Assembly: GCA_946699065.1 (NCBI GenBank)
Contig: CAMPDV010002122.1
Span: forward strand, 1 to 64,000
Direction: 5' to 3'
Origin: Loxodes magnus
Lineage: Eukaryota > Ciliophora > Karyorelictea > Loxodida > Loxodidae
DNA: 64,000 nt
Part shown: in pieces, positions 13,732 to 26,859 of the stretch
Layout: every line of letters begins with the position of its first letter
Position numbering within the stretch: position 1 is the stretch's first letter
Notes under the pieces: model-generated
The model's database searches: none
Told to the model about the DNA's origin: nothing
Seen by the model: the letters and a program-made list of their open reading frames with translations, nothing else
Made by a program: the position numbers and the translations under genes

Positions 13732-16700
13732 TGAAGAAGTAAAGTAAGAAAAGAAGATAAATTTCAGTTTTAAAGAGTAAGCTTTGAGAAGTAGTATTTA
13801 GAAAAGTGAAGAAGTAAAGTAAGAAAAGAAGATAGAATTTCAGTTTTAAAGAGTATGCTTTGAGAAGTAGTATTTAGAAAAGTGAAGAAGTAAAGTAAGA
13901 AAAGAAGATAGAATTTCAGTTTTAAAGAGTATGTTTTATGTAATAAGTATTTAGAAAAGTGAAGAAGTAAAGCAAGAAAAGAAGATAGAATTTCAGTTTT
14001 AAAGAGTATGCTTTGAGAAGTAGTATTTAGAAAAGTGAAGAAGTAAAGTAAGAAAAGAAGATAGAATTTCAGTTTTAAAGAGTATGCTTTGAGAAGTAGT
14101 ATTTAGAAAAGTAAAGAAGTAAAGTAAGAAAAGAAGATAGAATTTCAGTTTTAAAGAGTATGTTTTATGTAATAAGTATTTAGAAAAGTGAAGAAGTAAA
14201 GTAAGTAAAGAAGATAGAATTTCAGTTTTAAAGAGTATGTTTTATGTAATAAGTATTTAGAAAAGTGAAGAAGTAAAGCAAGAAAAGAAGATAGAATTTC
14301 AGTTTTAAAGAGTATGCTTTGAGAAGTAGTATTTATAAAAGTGAAGAAGTAAAGTAAGAAAAGAAGATAAATTTCAGTTTTAAAGAGTATGCTTTGAGAA
14401 GTAGTATTTAGAAAAGTGAAGAAGTAAAGTAAGAAAAGAAGATAGAATTTCAGTTTTTAAAGAGTATGTTTTATGTAATTGTAATTAGAAAAGTGAAGAA
14501 GTAAAGTAAGAAAAGAAGATAGAATTTCAGTTTTAAAGAGTATGCTTTGAGAAGTAGTATTTAGAAAAGTGAAGAAGTAAAGCAAGAAAAGAAGATAGAA
14601 TTTCAGTTTTAAAGAGTATGCTTTGAGAAGTAGTATTTAGAAAAGTGAAGAAGTAAAGTAAGAAAAGAAGTTAGAATTTCAGTTTTAAAGAGTATGTTTT
14701 ATGTAATAAGTATTTAGAAAAGTGAAGAAGTAAAGCAAGAAAAGAAGATAGAATTTCAGTTTTAAAGAGTATGCTTTGAGAAGTAGTATTTATAAAAGTG
14801 AAGAAGTAAAGTAAGAAAAGAAGATAGAATTTCAGTTTTAAAGAGTATGCTTTGAGAAGTAGTATTTAGAAAAGTGAAGAAGTAAAGTAAGAAAAGAAGA
14901 TAAATTTCAGTTTTAAAGAGTATGCTTTGAGAAGTAGTATTTATAAAGTGAAGAAGTAAAGTAAGAAAAGAAGATAGAATTTCAGTTTTAAAGAGTATGC
15001 TTTGAGAAGTAGTATTTATAAAAGTGAAGAAGTAAAGTAAGAAAAGAAGATAGAATTTCAGTTTTAAAGAGTATGCTTTGAGAAGTAGTATTTAGAAAAG
15101 TGAAGAAGTAAAGCAAGAAAAGAAGATAGAATTTCAGTTTTAAAGAGTATGCTTTGAGAAGTAGTATTTATAAAAGTGAAGAAGTAAAGTAAGAAAAGAA
15201 GATAAATTTCAGTTTTAAAGAGTATGCTTTGAGAAGTAGTATTTAGAAAAGTGAAGAAGTAAAGCAAGAAAAGAAGATAGAATTTCAGTTTTTAAAGAGT
15301 ATGCTTTGAGAAGTAGTATTTAGAAAAGTGAAGAAGTAAAGCAAGAAAAGAAGATAGAATTTCAGTTTTAAAGAGTATGCTTTGAGAAGTAGTATTTATA
15401 AAAGTGAAGAAGTAAAGTAAGAAAAGAAGATAAATTTTCAGTTTTAAAGAGTATGCTTTGAGAAGTAGTATTTAGAAAAGTGAAGAAGTAAAGTAAGAAA
15501 AGAAGATAAATTTCAGTTTTAAAGAGTATGCTTTGAGAAGTAGTATTTAGAAAAGTGAAGAAGTAAAGTAAGAAAAGAAGATAGAATTTCAGTTTTAAAG
15601 AGTATGCTTTGAGAAGTAGTATTTAGAAAAGTGAAGAAGTAAAGTAAGAAAAGAAGATAGAATTTCAGTTTTAAAGAGTATGTTTTATGTAATAAGTATT
15701 TAGAAAAGTGAAGAAGTAAAGCAAGAAAAGAAGATAGAATTTCAGTTTTAAAGAGTATGCTTGAGAAGTAGTATTTAGAAAAGTGAAGAAGTAAAGTAAG
15801 AAAAGAAGATAGAATTTCAGTTTTTAAAGAGTATGCTTTGAGAAGTAGTATTTATAAAAGTGAAGAAGTAAAGTAAGAAAAGAAGATAGAATTTCAGTTT
15901 TAAAGAGCATGTTTTATGTAATAAGTATTTAGAAAAGTGAAGAAGTAAAGTAAGAAAAGAAGATAGAATTTCAGTTTTAAAGAGTATGCTTTGAGAAGTA
16001 ATTGTAATTAGAAAAGTGAAGAAGTAAAGTAAGAAAAGAAGATAGAATTTCAGTTTTAAAGAGTATGCTTTGAGAAGTAGTATTTATAAAAGTGAAGAAG
16101 TAAAGTAAGAAAAGAAGATAGAATTTCAGTTTTAAAGAGTATGCTTTGAGAAGTAGTATTTATAAAAGTGAAGAAGTAAAGTAAGAAAAGAAGATAAATT
16201 TCAGTTTTAAAGAGTATGCTTTGAGAAGTAGTATTTAGAAAAGTGAAGAAGTAAAGTAAGAAAAGAAGATAAATTTCAGTTTTAAAGAGTATGCTTTGAG
16301 AAGTAGTATTTAGAAAAGTGAAGAAGTAAAGTAAGAAAAGAAGATAGAATTTCAGTTTTAAAGAGTATGTTTTATGTAATTGTAATTAGAAAAGTGAAGA
16401 AGTAAAGTAAGAAAAGAAGATAGAATTTCAGTTTTAAAGAGTATGCTTTGAGAAGTAGTATTTAGAAAAGTGAAGAAGTAAAGCAAGAAAAGAAGATAGA
16501 ATTTCAGTTTTAAAGAGTATGCTTTGAGAAGTAGTATTTAGAAAAGTGAAGGAAGTAAAGCAAGAAAAGAAGATAGAATTTCAGTTTTAAAGAGTATGCT
16601 TTGAGAAGTAGTATTTAGAAAAGTGAAGAAGTAAAGTAAGAAAAGAAGATAAATTTCAGTTTTAAAGAGTATGCTTTGAGAAGTAGTATTTAGAAAAGTG

Positions 16701-19700
16701 AAGAAGTAAAGTAAGAAAAGAAGATAAATTTCAGTTTTAAAGAGTATGCTTTGAGAAGTAGTATTTAGAAAAGTGAAGAAGTAAAGCAAGAAAAGAAGAT
16801 AGAATTTCAGTTTTAAAGAGTATGCTTTGAGAAGTAGTATTTAGAAAAGTGAAGAAGTAAAGTAAGAAAGAAGATAGAATTTCAGTTTTAAAGAGTATGT
16901 TTTATGTAATAAGTATTTAGAAAAGTGAAGAAGTAAAGTAAGAAAAGAAGATAAATTTCAGTTTTAAAGAGTAAGCTTTGAGAAGTAGTATTTAGAAAAG
17001 TGAAGAAGTAAAGTAAGAAAAGAAGATAAATTTCAGTTTTAAAGAGTATGCTTTGAGAAGTAGTATTTAGAAAAGTGAAGAAGTAAAGCAAGAAAAGAAG
17101 ATAGAATTTCAGTTTTAAAGAGTATGCTTTGAGAAGTAGTATTTATAAAAGTGAAGAAGTAAAGTAAGAAAAGAAGATAGAATTTCAGTTTTAAAGAGTA
17201 TGCTTTGAGAAGTAGTATTTAGAAAAGTGAAGAAGTAAAGTAAGAAAAGAAGATAAATTTCAGTTTTAAAGAGTATGTTTTATGTAATAAGTATTTAGAA
17301 AAGTGAAGAAGTAAAGTAAGTAAAGAAGATAGAATTTCAGTTTTAAGAGTATGTTTTATGTAATAAGTATTTAGAAAAGTGAAGAAGTAAAGCAAGAAAA
17401 GAAGATAGAATTTCAGTTTTAAAGAGTATGCTTTGAGAAGTAGTATTTATAAAAGTGAAGAAGTAAAGTAAGAAAAGAAGATAAATTTCAGTTTTAAAGA
17501 GTATGCTTTGAGAAGTAGTATTTAGAAAAGTGAAGAAGTAAAGCAAGAAAAGAAGATAGAATTTCAGTTTTAAGAGTATGTTTTATGTAATAAGTATTTA
17601 GAAAAGTGAAGAAGTAAAGTAAGAAAAGAAGATAGAATTTCAGTTTTAAAGAGTATGCTTTGAGAAGTAGTATTTATAAAAGTGAAGAAGTAAAGTAAGA
17701 AAAGAAGATAGAATTTCAGTTTTAAAGAGTATGCTTTGAGAAGTAGTATTTAGAAAAGTGAAGAAGTAAAGTAAGAAAAGAAGATAAATTTCAGTTTTAA
17801 AGAGTATGCTTTGAGAAGTAGTATTTAGAAAAGTGAAGAAGTAAAGTAAGAAAAGAAGATAGAATTTCAGTTTTAAAGAGTATGCTTTGAGAAGTAGTAT
17901 TTATAAAAGTGAAGAAGTAAAGTAAGAAAAGAAGATAGAATTTCAGTTTTAAAGAGTATGCTTTGAGAAGTAGTATTATAAAAAGTGAAGAAGTAAAGTA
18001 AGAAAAGAAGATAAATTTCAGTTTTAAAGAGTATGCTTTGAGAAGTAGTATTTAGAAAAGTGAAGAAGTAAAGCAAGAAAAGAAGATAGAATTTCAGTTT
18101 TAAAGAGTATGCTTTGAGAAGTAGTATTTAGAAAAGTGAAGAAGTAAAGTAAGAAAAGAAGATAGAATTTCAGTTTTAAAGAGTATGTTTTATGTAATAA
18201 GTATTTAGAAAAGTGAAGAAGTAAAGTAAGAAAAGAAGATAGAATTTCAGTTTTAAAGAGTATGCTTTGAGAAGTAGTATTTAGAAAAGTGAAGAAGTAA
18301 AGTAAGAAAAGAAGATAAATTTCAGTTTTAAAGAGTATGCTTTGAGAAGTAGTATTTATAAAAGTGAAGAAGTAAAGTAAGAAAAGAAGATAGAATTTCA
18401 GTTTTAAAGAGTATGCTTTGAGAAGTAGTATTTAGAAAAGTGAAGAAGTAAAGTAAGAAAAGAAGATAAATTTCAGTTTTAAAGAGTATGTTTTATGTAA
18501 TAAGTATTTAGAAAAGTGAAGAAGTAAAGTAAGTAAAGAAGATAGAATTTCAGTTTTAAGAGTATGTTTTATGTAATAAGTATTTAGAAAAGTGAAGAAG
18601 TAAAGTAAGAAAAGAAGATAGAATTTCAGTTTTAAAGAGTATGCTTTGAGAAGTAGTATTTATAAAAGTGAAGAAAGTAAAGTAAGAAAAGAAGATAAAT
18701 TTCAGTTTTAAAGAGTATGCTTTGAGAAGTAGTATTTAGAAAAGTGAAGAAGTAAAGCAAGAAAAGAAGATAGAATTTCAGTTTTAAGAGTATGTTTTAT
18801 GTAATAAGTATTTAGAAAAGTGAAGAAGTAAAGTAAGAAAAGAAGATAGAATTTCAGTTTTAAAGAGTATGCTTTGAGAAGTAGTATTTATAAAAGTGAA
18901 GAAGTAAAGTAAGAAAAGAAGATAGAATTTCAGTTTTAAAGAGTATGCTTTGAGAAGTAGTATTTAGAAAAGTGAAGAAGTAAAGTAAGAAAAGAAGATA
19001 GAATTTCAGTTTTTAAAGAGTATGTTTTATGTAATAAGTATTTAGAAAAGTGAAGAAGTAAAGTAAGAAAAGAAGATAAATTTCAGTTTTAAAGAGTAAG
19101 CTTTGAGAAGTAGTATTTAGAAAAGTGAAGAAGTAAAGTAAGAAAAGAAGATAAATTTCAGTTTTAAAGAGTATGCTTTGAGAAGTAGTATTTAGAAAAG
19201 TGAAGAAGTAAAGCAAGAAAAGAAGATAGAATTTCAGTTTTAAAGAGTATGCTTTGAGAAGTAGTATTTATAAAAGTGAAGAAGTAAAGTAAGAAAAGAA
19301 GATAGAATTTCAGTTTTAAAGAGTATGCTTTGAGAAGTAGTATTTAGAAAAGTGAAGAAGTAAAGTAAGAAAAGAAGATAAATTTCAGTTTTAAAGAGTA
19401 TGTTTTATGTAATAAGTATTTAGAAAAGTGAAGAAGTAAAGTAAGAAAAGAAGATAGAATTTCAGTTTTAAAGAGTATGCTTTGAGAAGTAGTATTTAGA
19501 AAAGTGAAGAAGTAAAGTAAGAAAAGAAGATAGAATTTCAGTTTTAAAGAGTATGCTTTGAGAAGTAGTATTTAGAAAAGTGAAGAAGTAAAGTAAGAAA
19601 AGAAGATAGAATTTCAGTTTTAAAGAGTATGTTTTATGTAATAAGTATTTAGAAAAGTGAAGAAGTAAAGTAAGAAAAGAAGATAGAATTTCAGTTTTAA

Positions 19701-21749
19701 AGAGTATGCTTTGAGAAGTAGTATTTATAAAAGTGAAGAAGTAAAGTAAGAAAAGAAGATAAATTTCAGTTTTAAAGAGTATGCTTTGAGAAGTAGTATT
19801 TAGAAAAGTGAAGAAGTAAAGCAAGAAAAGAAGATAGAATTTCAGTTTTAAAGAGTATGCTTTGAGAAGTAGTATTTATAAAAGTGAAGAAGTAAAGTAA
19901 GAAAAGAAGATAGAATTTCAGTTTTAAGAGTATGTTTTATGTAATAAGTATTTAGAAAAGTGAAGAAGTAAAGTAAGAAAAGAAGATAGAATTTCAGTTT
20001 TAAAGAGTATGCTTTGAGAAGTAGTATTTATAAAAGTGAAGAAGTAAAGTAAGAAAAGAAGATAAATTTCAGTTTTAAAGAGTATGCTTTGAGAAGTAGT
20101 ATTTTGAAAAGTGAAGAAGTAAAGCAAGAAAAGAAGATAGAATTTCAGTTTTAAAGAGTATGCTTTGAGAAGTAGTATTTAGAAAAGTGAAGAAGTAAAG
20201 CAAGAAAAGAAGATAGAATTTCAGTTTTAAAGAGTATGCTTTGAGAAGTAGTATTTATAAAAGTGAAGAAGTAAAGTAAGAAAAGAAGATAAATTTCAGT
20301 TTTAAAGAGTATGCTTTGAGAAGTAGTATTTAGAAAAGTGAAGAAGTAAAGTAAGAAAAGAAGATAAATTTCAGTTTTAAAGAGTATGCTTTGAGAAGTA
20401 GTATTTAGAAAAGTGAAGAAGTAAAGTAAGAAAAGAAGATAGAATTTCAGTTTTAAAGAGTATGCTTTGAGAAGTAGTATTTAGAAAAGTGAAGAAGTAA
20501 AGTAAGAAAAGAAGATAGAATTTCAGTTTTAAAGAGTATGTTTTATGTAATAAGTATTTAGAAAAGTGAAGAAGTAAAGCAAGAAAAGAAGATAAATTTC
20601 AGTTTTAAAGAGTATGCTTTGAGAAGTAGTATTTAGAAAAGTGAAGAAGTAAAGTAAGAAAAGAAGATAGAATTTCAGTTTTAAAGAGTATGCTTTGAGA
20701 AGTAGTATTTAGAAAAGTGAAGAAGTAAAGTAAGAAAAGAAGTTAGAATTTCAGTTTTAAAGAGTATGTTTTATGTAATAAGTATTTAGAAAAGTGAAGA
20801 AGTAAAGTAAGAAAAGAAGATAGAATTTCAGTTTTAAAGAGTATGTTTTATGTAATTGTAATTAGAAAAGTGAAGAAGTAAAGTAAGAAAAGAAGATAGA
20901 ATTTCAGTTTTAAAGAGTATGCTTTGAGAAGTAGTATTTAGAAAAGTGAAGAAGTAAAGCAAGAAAAGAAGATAGAATTTCAGTTTTAAAGAGTATGCTT
21001 TGAGAAGTAGTATTTATAAAAGTGAAGAAGTAAAGTAAGAAAAGAAGTTAGAATTTCAGTTTTAAAGAGTATGTTTTATGTAATAAGTATTTAGAAAAGT
21101 GAAGAAGTAAAGTAAGAAAAGAAGATAAATTTCAGTTTTAAAGAGTAAGCTTTGAGAAGTAGTATTTAGAAAAGTGAAGAAGTAAAGTAAGAAAAGAAGA
21201 TAAATTTCAGTTTTAAAGAGTATGCTTTGAGAAGTAGTATTTAGAAAAGTGAAGAAGTAAAGCAAGAAAAGAAGATAGAATTTCAGTTTTAAAGAGTATG
21301 CTTTGAGAAGTAGTATTTAGAAAAGTGAAGAAGTAAAGTAAGAAAAGAAGATAGAATTTCAGTTTTAAAGAGTATGTTTTATGTAATAAGTATTTAGAAA
21401 AGTGAAGAAGTAAAGTAAGAAAAGAAGATAAATTTCAGTTTTAAAGAGTAAGCTTTGAGAAGTAGTATTTAGAAAAGTGAAGAAGTAAAGTAAGAAAAGA
21501 AGATAAATTTCAGTTTTAAAGAGTATGCTTTGAGAAGTAGTATTTAGAAAAGTGAAGAAGTAAAGCAAGAAAAGAAGATAGAATTTCAGTTTTAAAGAGT
21601 ATGCTTTGAGAAGTAGTATTTATAAAAGTGAAGAAGTAAAGTAAGAAAAGAAGATAGAATTTCAGTTTTAAAGAGTATGCTTTGAGAAGTAGTATTTAGA
21701 AAAGTGAAGAAGTAAAGTAAGAAAAGAAGATAGAATTTCAGTTTTAAAG

Positions 21750-24170
21750 AGTATGTTTTATGTAATAAGTATTTAGAAAAGTGAAGAAGTAAAGTAAGTA
21801 AAGAAGATAGAATTTCAGTTTTAAGAGTATGTTTTATGTAATAAGTATTTAGAAAAGTGAAGAAGTAAAGCAAGAAAAGAAGATAGAATTTCAGTTTTAA
21901 AGAGTATGCTTTGAGAAGTAGTATTTATAAAAGTGAAGAAGTAAAGTAAGAAAAGAAGATAAATTTCAGTTTTAAAGAGTATGCTTTGAGAAGTAGTATT
22001 TAGAAAAGTGAAGAAGTAAAGCAAGAAAAGAAGATAGAATTTCAGTTTTAAGAGTATGTTTTATGTAATAAGTATTTAGAAAAGTGAAGAAGTAAAGTAA
22101 GAAAAGAAGATAGAATTTCAGTTTTAAAGAGTATGCTTTGAGAAGTAGTATTTATAAAAGTGAAGAAGTAAAGTAAGAAAAGAAGATAGAATTTCAGTTT
22201 TAAAGAGTATGCTTTGAGAAGTAGTATTTAGAAAAGTGAAGAAGTAAAGTAAGAAAAGAAGATAAATTTCAGTTTTAAAGAGTATGCTTTGAGAAGTAGT
22301 ATTTAGAAAAGTGAAGAAGTAAAGTAAGAAAAGAAGATAGAATTTCAGTTTTAAAGAGTATGCTTTGAGAAGTAGTATTTATAAAAGTGAAGAAGTAAAG
22401 TAAGAAAAGAAGATAGAATTTCAGTTTTAAAGAGTATGCTTTGAGAAGTAGTATTTATAAAAGTGAAGAAGTAAAGTAAGAAAAGAAGATAAATTTCAGT
22501 TTTAAAGAGTATGTTTTATGTAATAAGTATTTAGAAAAGTGAAGAAGTAAAGTAAGAAAAGAAGATAGAATTTCAGTTTTAAAGAGTATGCTTTGAGAAG
22601 TAGTATTTAGAAAAGTGAAGAAGTAAAGTAAGAAAAGAAGATAGAATTTCAGTTTTAAAGAGTATGTTTTATGTAATAAGTATTTAGAAAAGTGAAGAAG
22701 TAAAGTAAGAAAAGAAGATAGAATTTCAGTTTTAAAGAGTATGCTTTGAGAAGTAGTATTTAGAAAAGTGAAGAAGTAAAGTAAGAAAAGAAGATAGAAT
22801 TTCAGTTTTAAAGAGTATGCTTTGAGAAGTAGTATTTAGAAAAGTGAAGAAGTAAAGTAAGAAAAGAAGATAGAATTTCAGTTTTAAAGAGTATGTTTTA
22901 TGTAATAAGTATTTAGAAAAGTGAAGAAGTAAAGTAAGAAAAGAAGATAGAATTTCAGTTTTAAAGAGTATGCTTTGAGAAGTAGTATTTATAAAAGTGA
23001 AGAAGTAAAGTAAGAAAAGAAGATAAATTTCAGTTTTAAAGAGTATGCTTTGAGAAGTAGTATTTAGAAAAGTGAAGAAGTAAAGCAAGAAAAGAAGATA
23101 GAATTTCAGTTTTAAAGAGTATGCTTTGAGAAGTAGTATTTATAAAAGTGAAGAAGTAAAGTAAGAAAAGAAGATAGAATTTCAGTTTTAAAGAGTATGT
23201 TTTATGTAATAAGTATTTAGAAAAGTGAAGAAGTAAAGTAAGAAAAGAAGATAGAATTTCAGTTTTAAAGAGTATGCTTTGAGAAGTAGTATTAAGAAAA
23301 GTGAAGAAGTAAAGTAAGAAAAGAAGATAAATTTCAGTTTTAAAGAGTATGCTTTGAGAAGTAGTATTTTGAAAAGTGAAGAAGTAAAGCAAGAAAAGAA
23401 GATAGAATTTCAGTTTTAAAGAGTATGCTTTGAGAAGTAGTATTTAGAAAAGTGAAGAAGTAAAGCAAGAAAAGAAGATAGAATTTCAGTTTTAAAGAGT
23501 ATGCTTTGAGAAGTAGTATTTATAAAAGTGAAGAAGTAAAGTAAGAAAAGAAGATAAATTTCAGTTTTAAAGAGTATGCTTTGAGAAGTAGTATTTAGAA
23601 AAGTGAAGAAGTAAAGTAAGAAAAGAAGATAAATTTCAGTTTTAAAGAGTATGCTTTGAGAAGTAGTATTTAGAAAAGTGAAGAAGTAAAGTAAGAAAAG
23701 AAGATAGAATTTCAGTTTTAAAGAGTATGCTTTGAGAAGTAGTATTTAGAAAAGTGAAGAAGTAAAGTAAGAAAAGAAGATAGAATTTCAGTTTTAAAGA
23801 GTATGTTTTATGTAATAAGTATTTAGAAAAGTGAAGAAGTAAAGCAAGAAAAGAAGATAAATTTCAGTTTTAAAGAGTATGCTTTGAGAAGTAGTATTTA
23901 GAAAAGTGAAGAAGTAAAGCAAGAAAAGAAGATAGAATTTCAGTTTTAAAGAGTATGCTTTGAGAAGTAGTATTTAGAAAAGTAAAGAAGTAAAGTAAGA
24001 AAAGAAGTTAGAATTTCAGTTTTAAAGAGTATGTTTTATGTAATAAGTATTTAGAAAAGTGAAGAAGTAAAGTAAGAAAAGAAGATAGAATTTCAGTTTT
24101 AAAGAGTATGCTTTGAGAAGTAATTGTAATTAGAAAAGTGAAGAAGTAAAGTAAGAAAAGAAGATAGAAT
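21750..24170 (+). repeat. 2.4-kb block, copy 1 (offset 5.11 kb)
   Basis: The subtype order here recurs 5,111 bases downstream: 21821 with 26932, 22732 with 27843, 23036 with 28147, and the aagttag unit at 24008 with 29119. The match breaks for a few units around 22.38-22.55 kb, where the downstream copy holds a different run. Confidence 0.8.
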
Positions 24171-26859
24171 TTCAGTTTTAAAGAGTATGCTTTGAGAAGT
24201 AATTGTAATTAGAAAAGTGAAGAAGTAAAGTAAGAAAAGAAGATAGAATTTCAGTTTTAAAGAGTATGCTTTGAGAAGTAATTGTAATTAGAAAAGTGAA
24301 GAAGTAAAGTAAGAAAAGAAGATAGAATTTCAGTTTTAAAGAGTATGCTTTGAGAAGTAGTATTTATAAAAGTGAAGAAGTAAAGTAAGAAAAGAAGATA
24401 GAATTTCAGTTTTAAAGAGTATGCTTTGAGAAGTAGTATTTATAAAAGTGAAGAAGTAAAGTAAGAAAAGAAGATAAATTTCAGTTTTAAAGAGTATGCT
24501 TTGAGAAGTAGTATTTATAAAAGTGAAGAAGTAAAGTAAGAAAAGAAGATAGAATTTCAGTTTTAAAGAGTATGCTTTGAGAAGTAGTATTTATAAAAGT
24601 GAAGAAGTAAAGCAAGAAAAGAAGATAGAATTTCAGTTTTAAAGAGTATGCTTTGAGAAGTAGTATTTAGAAAAGTAAAGAAGTAAAGTAAGAAAAGAAG
24701 ATAGAATTTCAGTTTTAAAGAGCATGTTTTATGTAATAAGTATTTAGAAAAGTGAAGAAGTAAAGTAAGAAAAGAAGATAGAATTTCAGTTTTAAAGAGT
24801 ATGCTTTGAGAAGTAGTATTTAGAAAAGTGAAGAAGTAAAGTAAGAAAAGAAGATAGAATTTCAGTTTTAAAGAGTATGCTTTGAGAAGTAGTATTTAGA
24901 AAAGTGAAGAAGTAAAGTAAGAAAAGAAGATAGAATTTCAGTTTTAAAGAGTATGTTTTATGTAATAAGTATTTAGAAAAGTGAAGAAGTAAAGTAAGAA
25001 AAGAAGATAGAATTTCAGTTTTAAAGAGTATGCTTTGAGAAGTAGTATTTATAAAAGTGAAGAAGTAAAGCAAGAAAAGAAGATAGAATTTCAGTTTTAA
25101 AGAGTATGCTTTGAGAAGTAGTATTTAGAAAAGTAAAGAAGTAAAGTAAGAAAAGAAGTTAGAATTTCAGTTTTAAAGAGTATGTTTTATGTAATAAGTA
25201 TTTAGAAAAGTGAAGAAGTAAAGTAAGAAAAGAAGATAGAATTTCAGTTTTAAAGAGTATGCTTTGAGAAGTAATTGTAATTAGAAAAGTGAAGAAGTAA
25301 AGTAAGAAAAGAAGATAGAATTTCAGTTTTAAAGAGTATGCTTTGAGAAGTAATTGTAATTAGAAAAGTGAAGAAGTAAAGTAAGAAAAGAAGATAGAAT
25401 TTCAGTTTTAAAGAGTATGCTTTGAGAAGTAGTATTTAGAAAAGTAAAGAAGTAAAGTAAGAAAAGAAGATAGAATTTCAGTTTTAAAGAGCATGTTTTA
25501 TGTAATAAGTATTTAGAAAAGTGAAGAAGTAAAGTAAGAAAAGAAGATAGAATTTCAGTTTTAAAGAGTATGCTTTGAGAAGTAGTATTTAGAAAAGTGA
25601 AGAAGTAAAGCAAGAAAAGAAGATAGAATTTCAGTTTTAAAGAGTATGCTTTGAGAAGTAGTATTTAGAAAAGTAAAGAAGTAAAGTAAGAAAAGAAGTT
25701 AGAATTTCAGTTTTAAAGAGTATGTTTTATGTAATAAGTATTTAGAAAAGTGAAGAAGTAAAGTAAGAAAAGAAGATAGAATTTCAGTTTTAAAGAGTAT
25801 GCTTTGAGAAGTAATTGTAATTAGAAAAGTGAAGAAGTAAAGTAAGAAAAGAAGATAGAATTTCAGTTTTAAAGAGTATGCTTTGAGAAGTAGTATTTAT
25901 AAAAGTGAAGAAGTAAAGTAAGAAAAGAAGATAGAATTTCAGTTTTAAAGAGTATGCTTTGAGAAGTAGTATTTATAAAAGTGAAGAAGTAAAGTAAGAA
26001 AAGAAGATAAATTTCAGTTTTAAAGAGTATGCTTTGAGAAGTAGTATTTAGAAAAGTGAAGAAGTAAAGTAAGAAAAGAAGATAGAATTTCAGTTTTAAA
26101 GAGTATGCTTTGAGAAGTAGTATTTAGAAAAGTGAAGAAGTAAAGTAAGAAAAGAAGATAGAATTTCAGTTTTAAAGAGTATGCTTTGAGAAGTAGTATT
26201 TATAAAAGTGAAGAAGTAAAGTAAGAAAAGAAGATAGAATTTCAGTTTTAAGAGTATGTTTTATGTAATAAGTATTTAGAAAAGTGAAGAAGTAAAGTAA
26301 GAAAAGAAGATAGAATTTCAGTTTTAAAGAGTATGCTTTGAGAAGTAGTATTTATAAAAGTGAAGAAGTAAAGTAAGAAAAGAAGATAAATTTCAGTTTT
26401 AAAGAGTATGCTTTGAGAAGTAGTATTTTGAAAAGTGAAGAAGTAAAGCAAGAAAAGAAGATAGAATTTCAGTTTTAAAGAGCATGTTTTATGTAATAAG
26501 TATTTAGAAAAGTGAAGAAGTAAAGTAAGAAAAGAAGATAGAATTTCAGTTTTAAAGAGTATGCTTTGAGAAGTAGTATTTAGAAAAGTGAAGAAGTAAA
26601 GTAAGAAAAGAAGATAGAATTTCAGTTTTAAAGAGTATGCTTTGAGAAGTAGTATTTAGAAAAGTGAAGAAGTAAAGTAAGAAAAGAAGATAGAATTTCA
26701 GTTTTAAAGAGTATGTTTTATGTAATAAGTATTTAGAAAAGTGAAGAAGTAAAGCAAGAAAAGAAGATAAATTTCAGTTTTAAAGAGTATGCTTTGAGAA
26801 GTAGTATTTAGAAAAGTGAAGAAGTAAAGTAAGAAAAGAAGATAAATTTCAGTTTTAAA

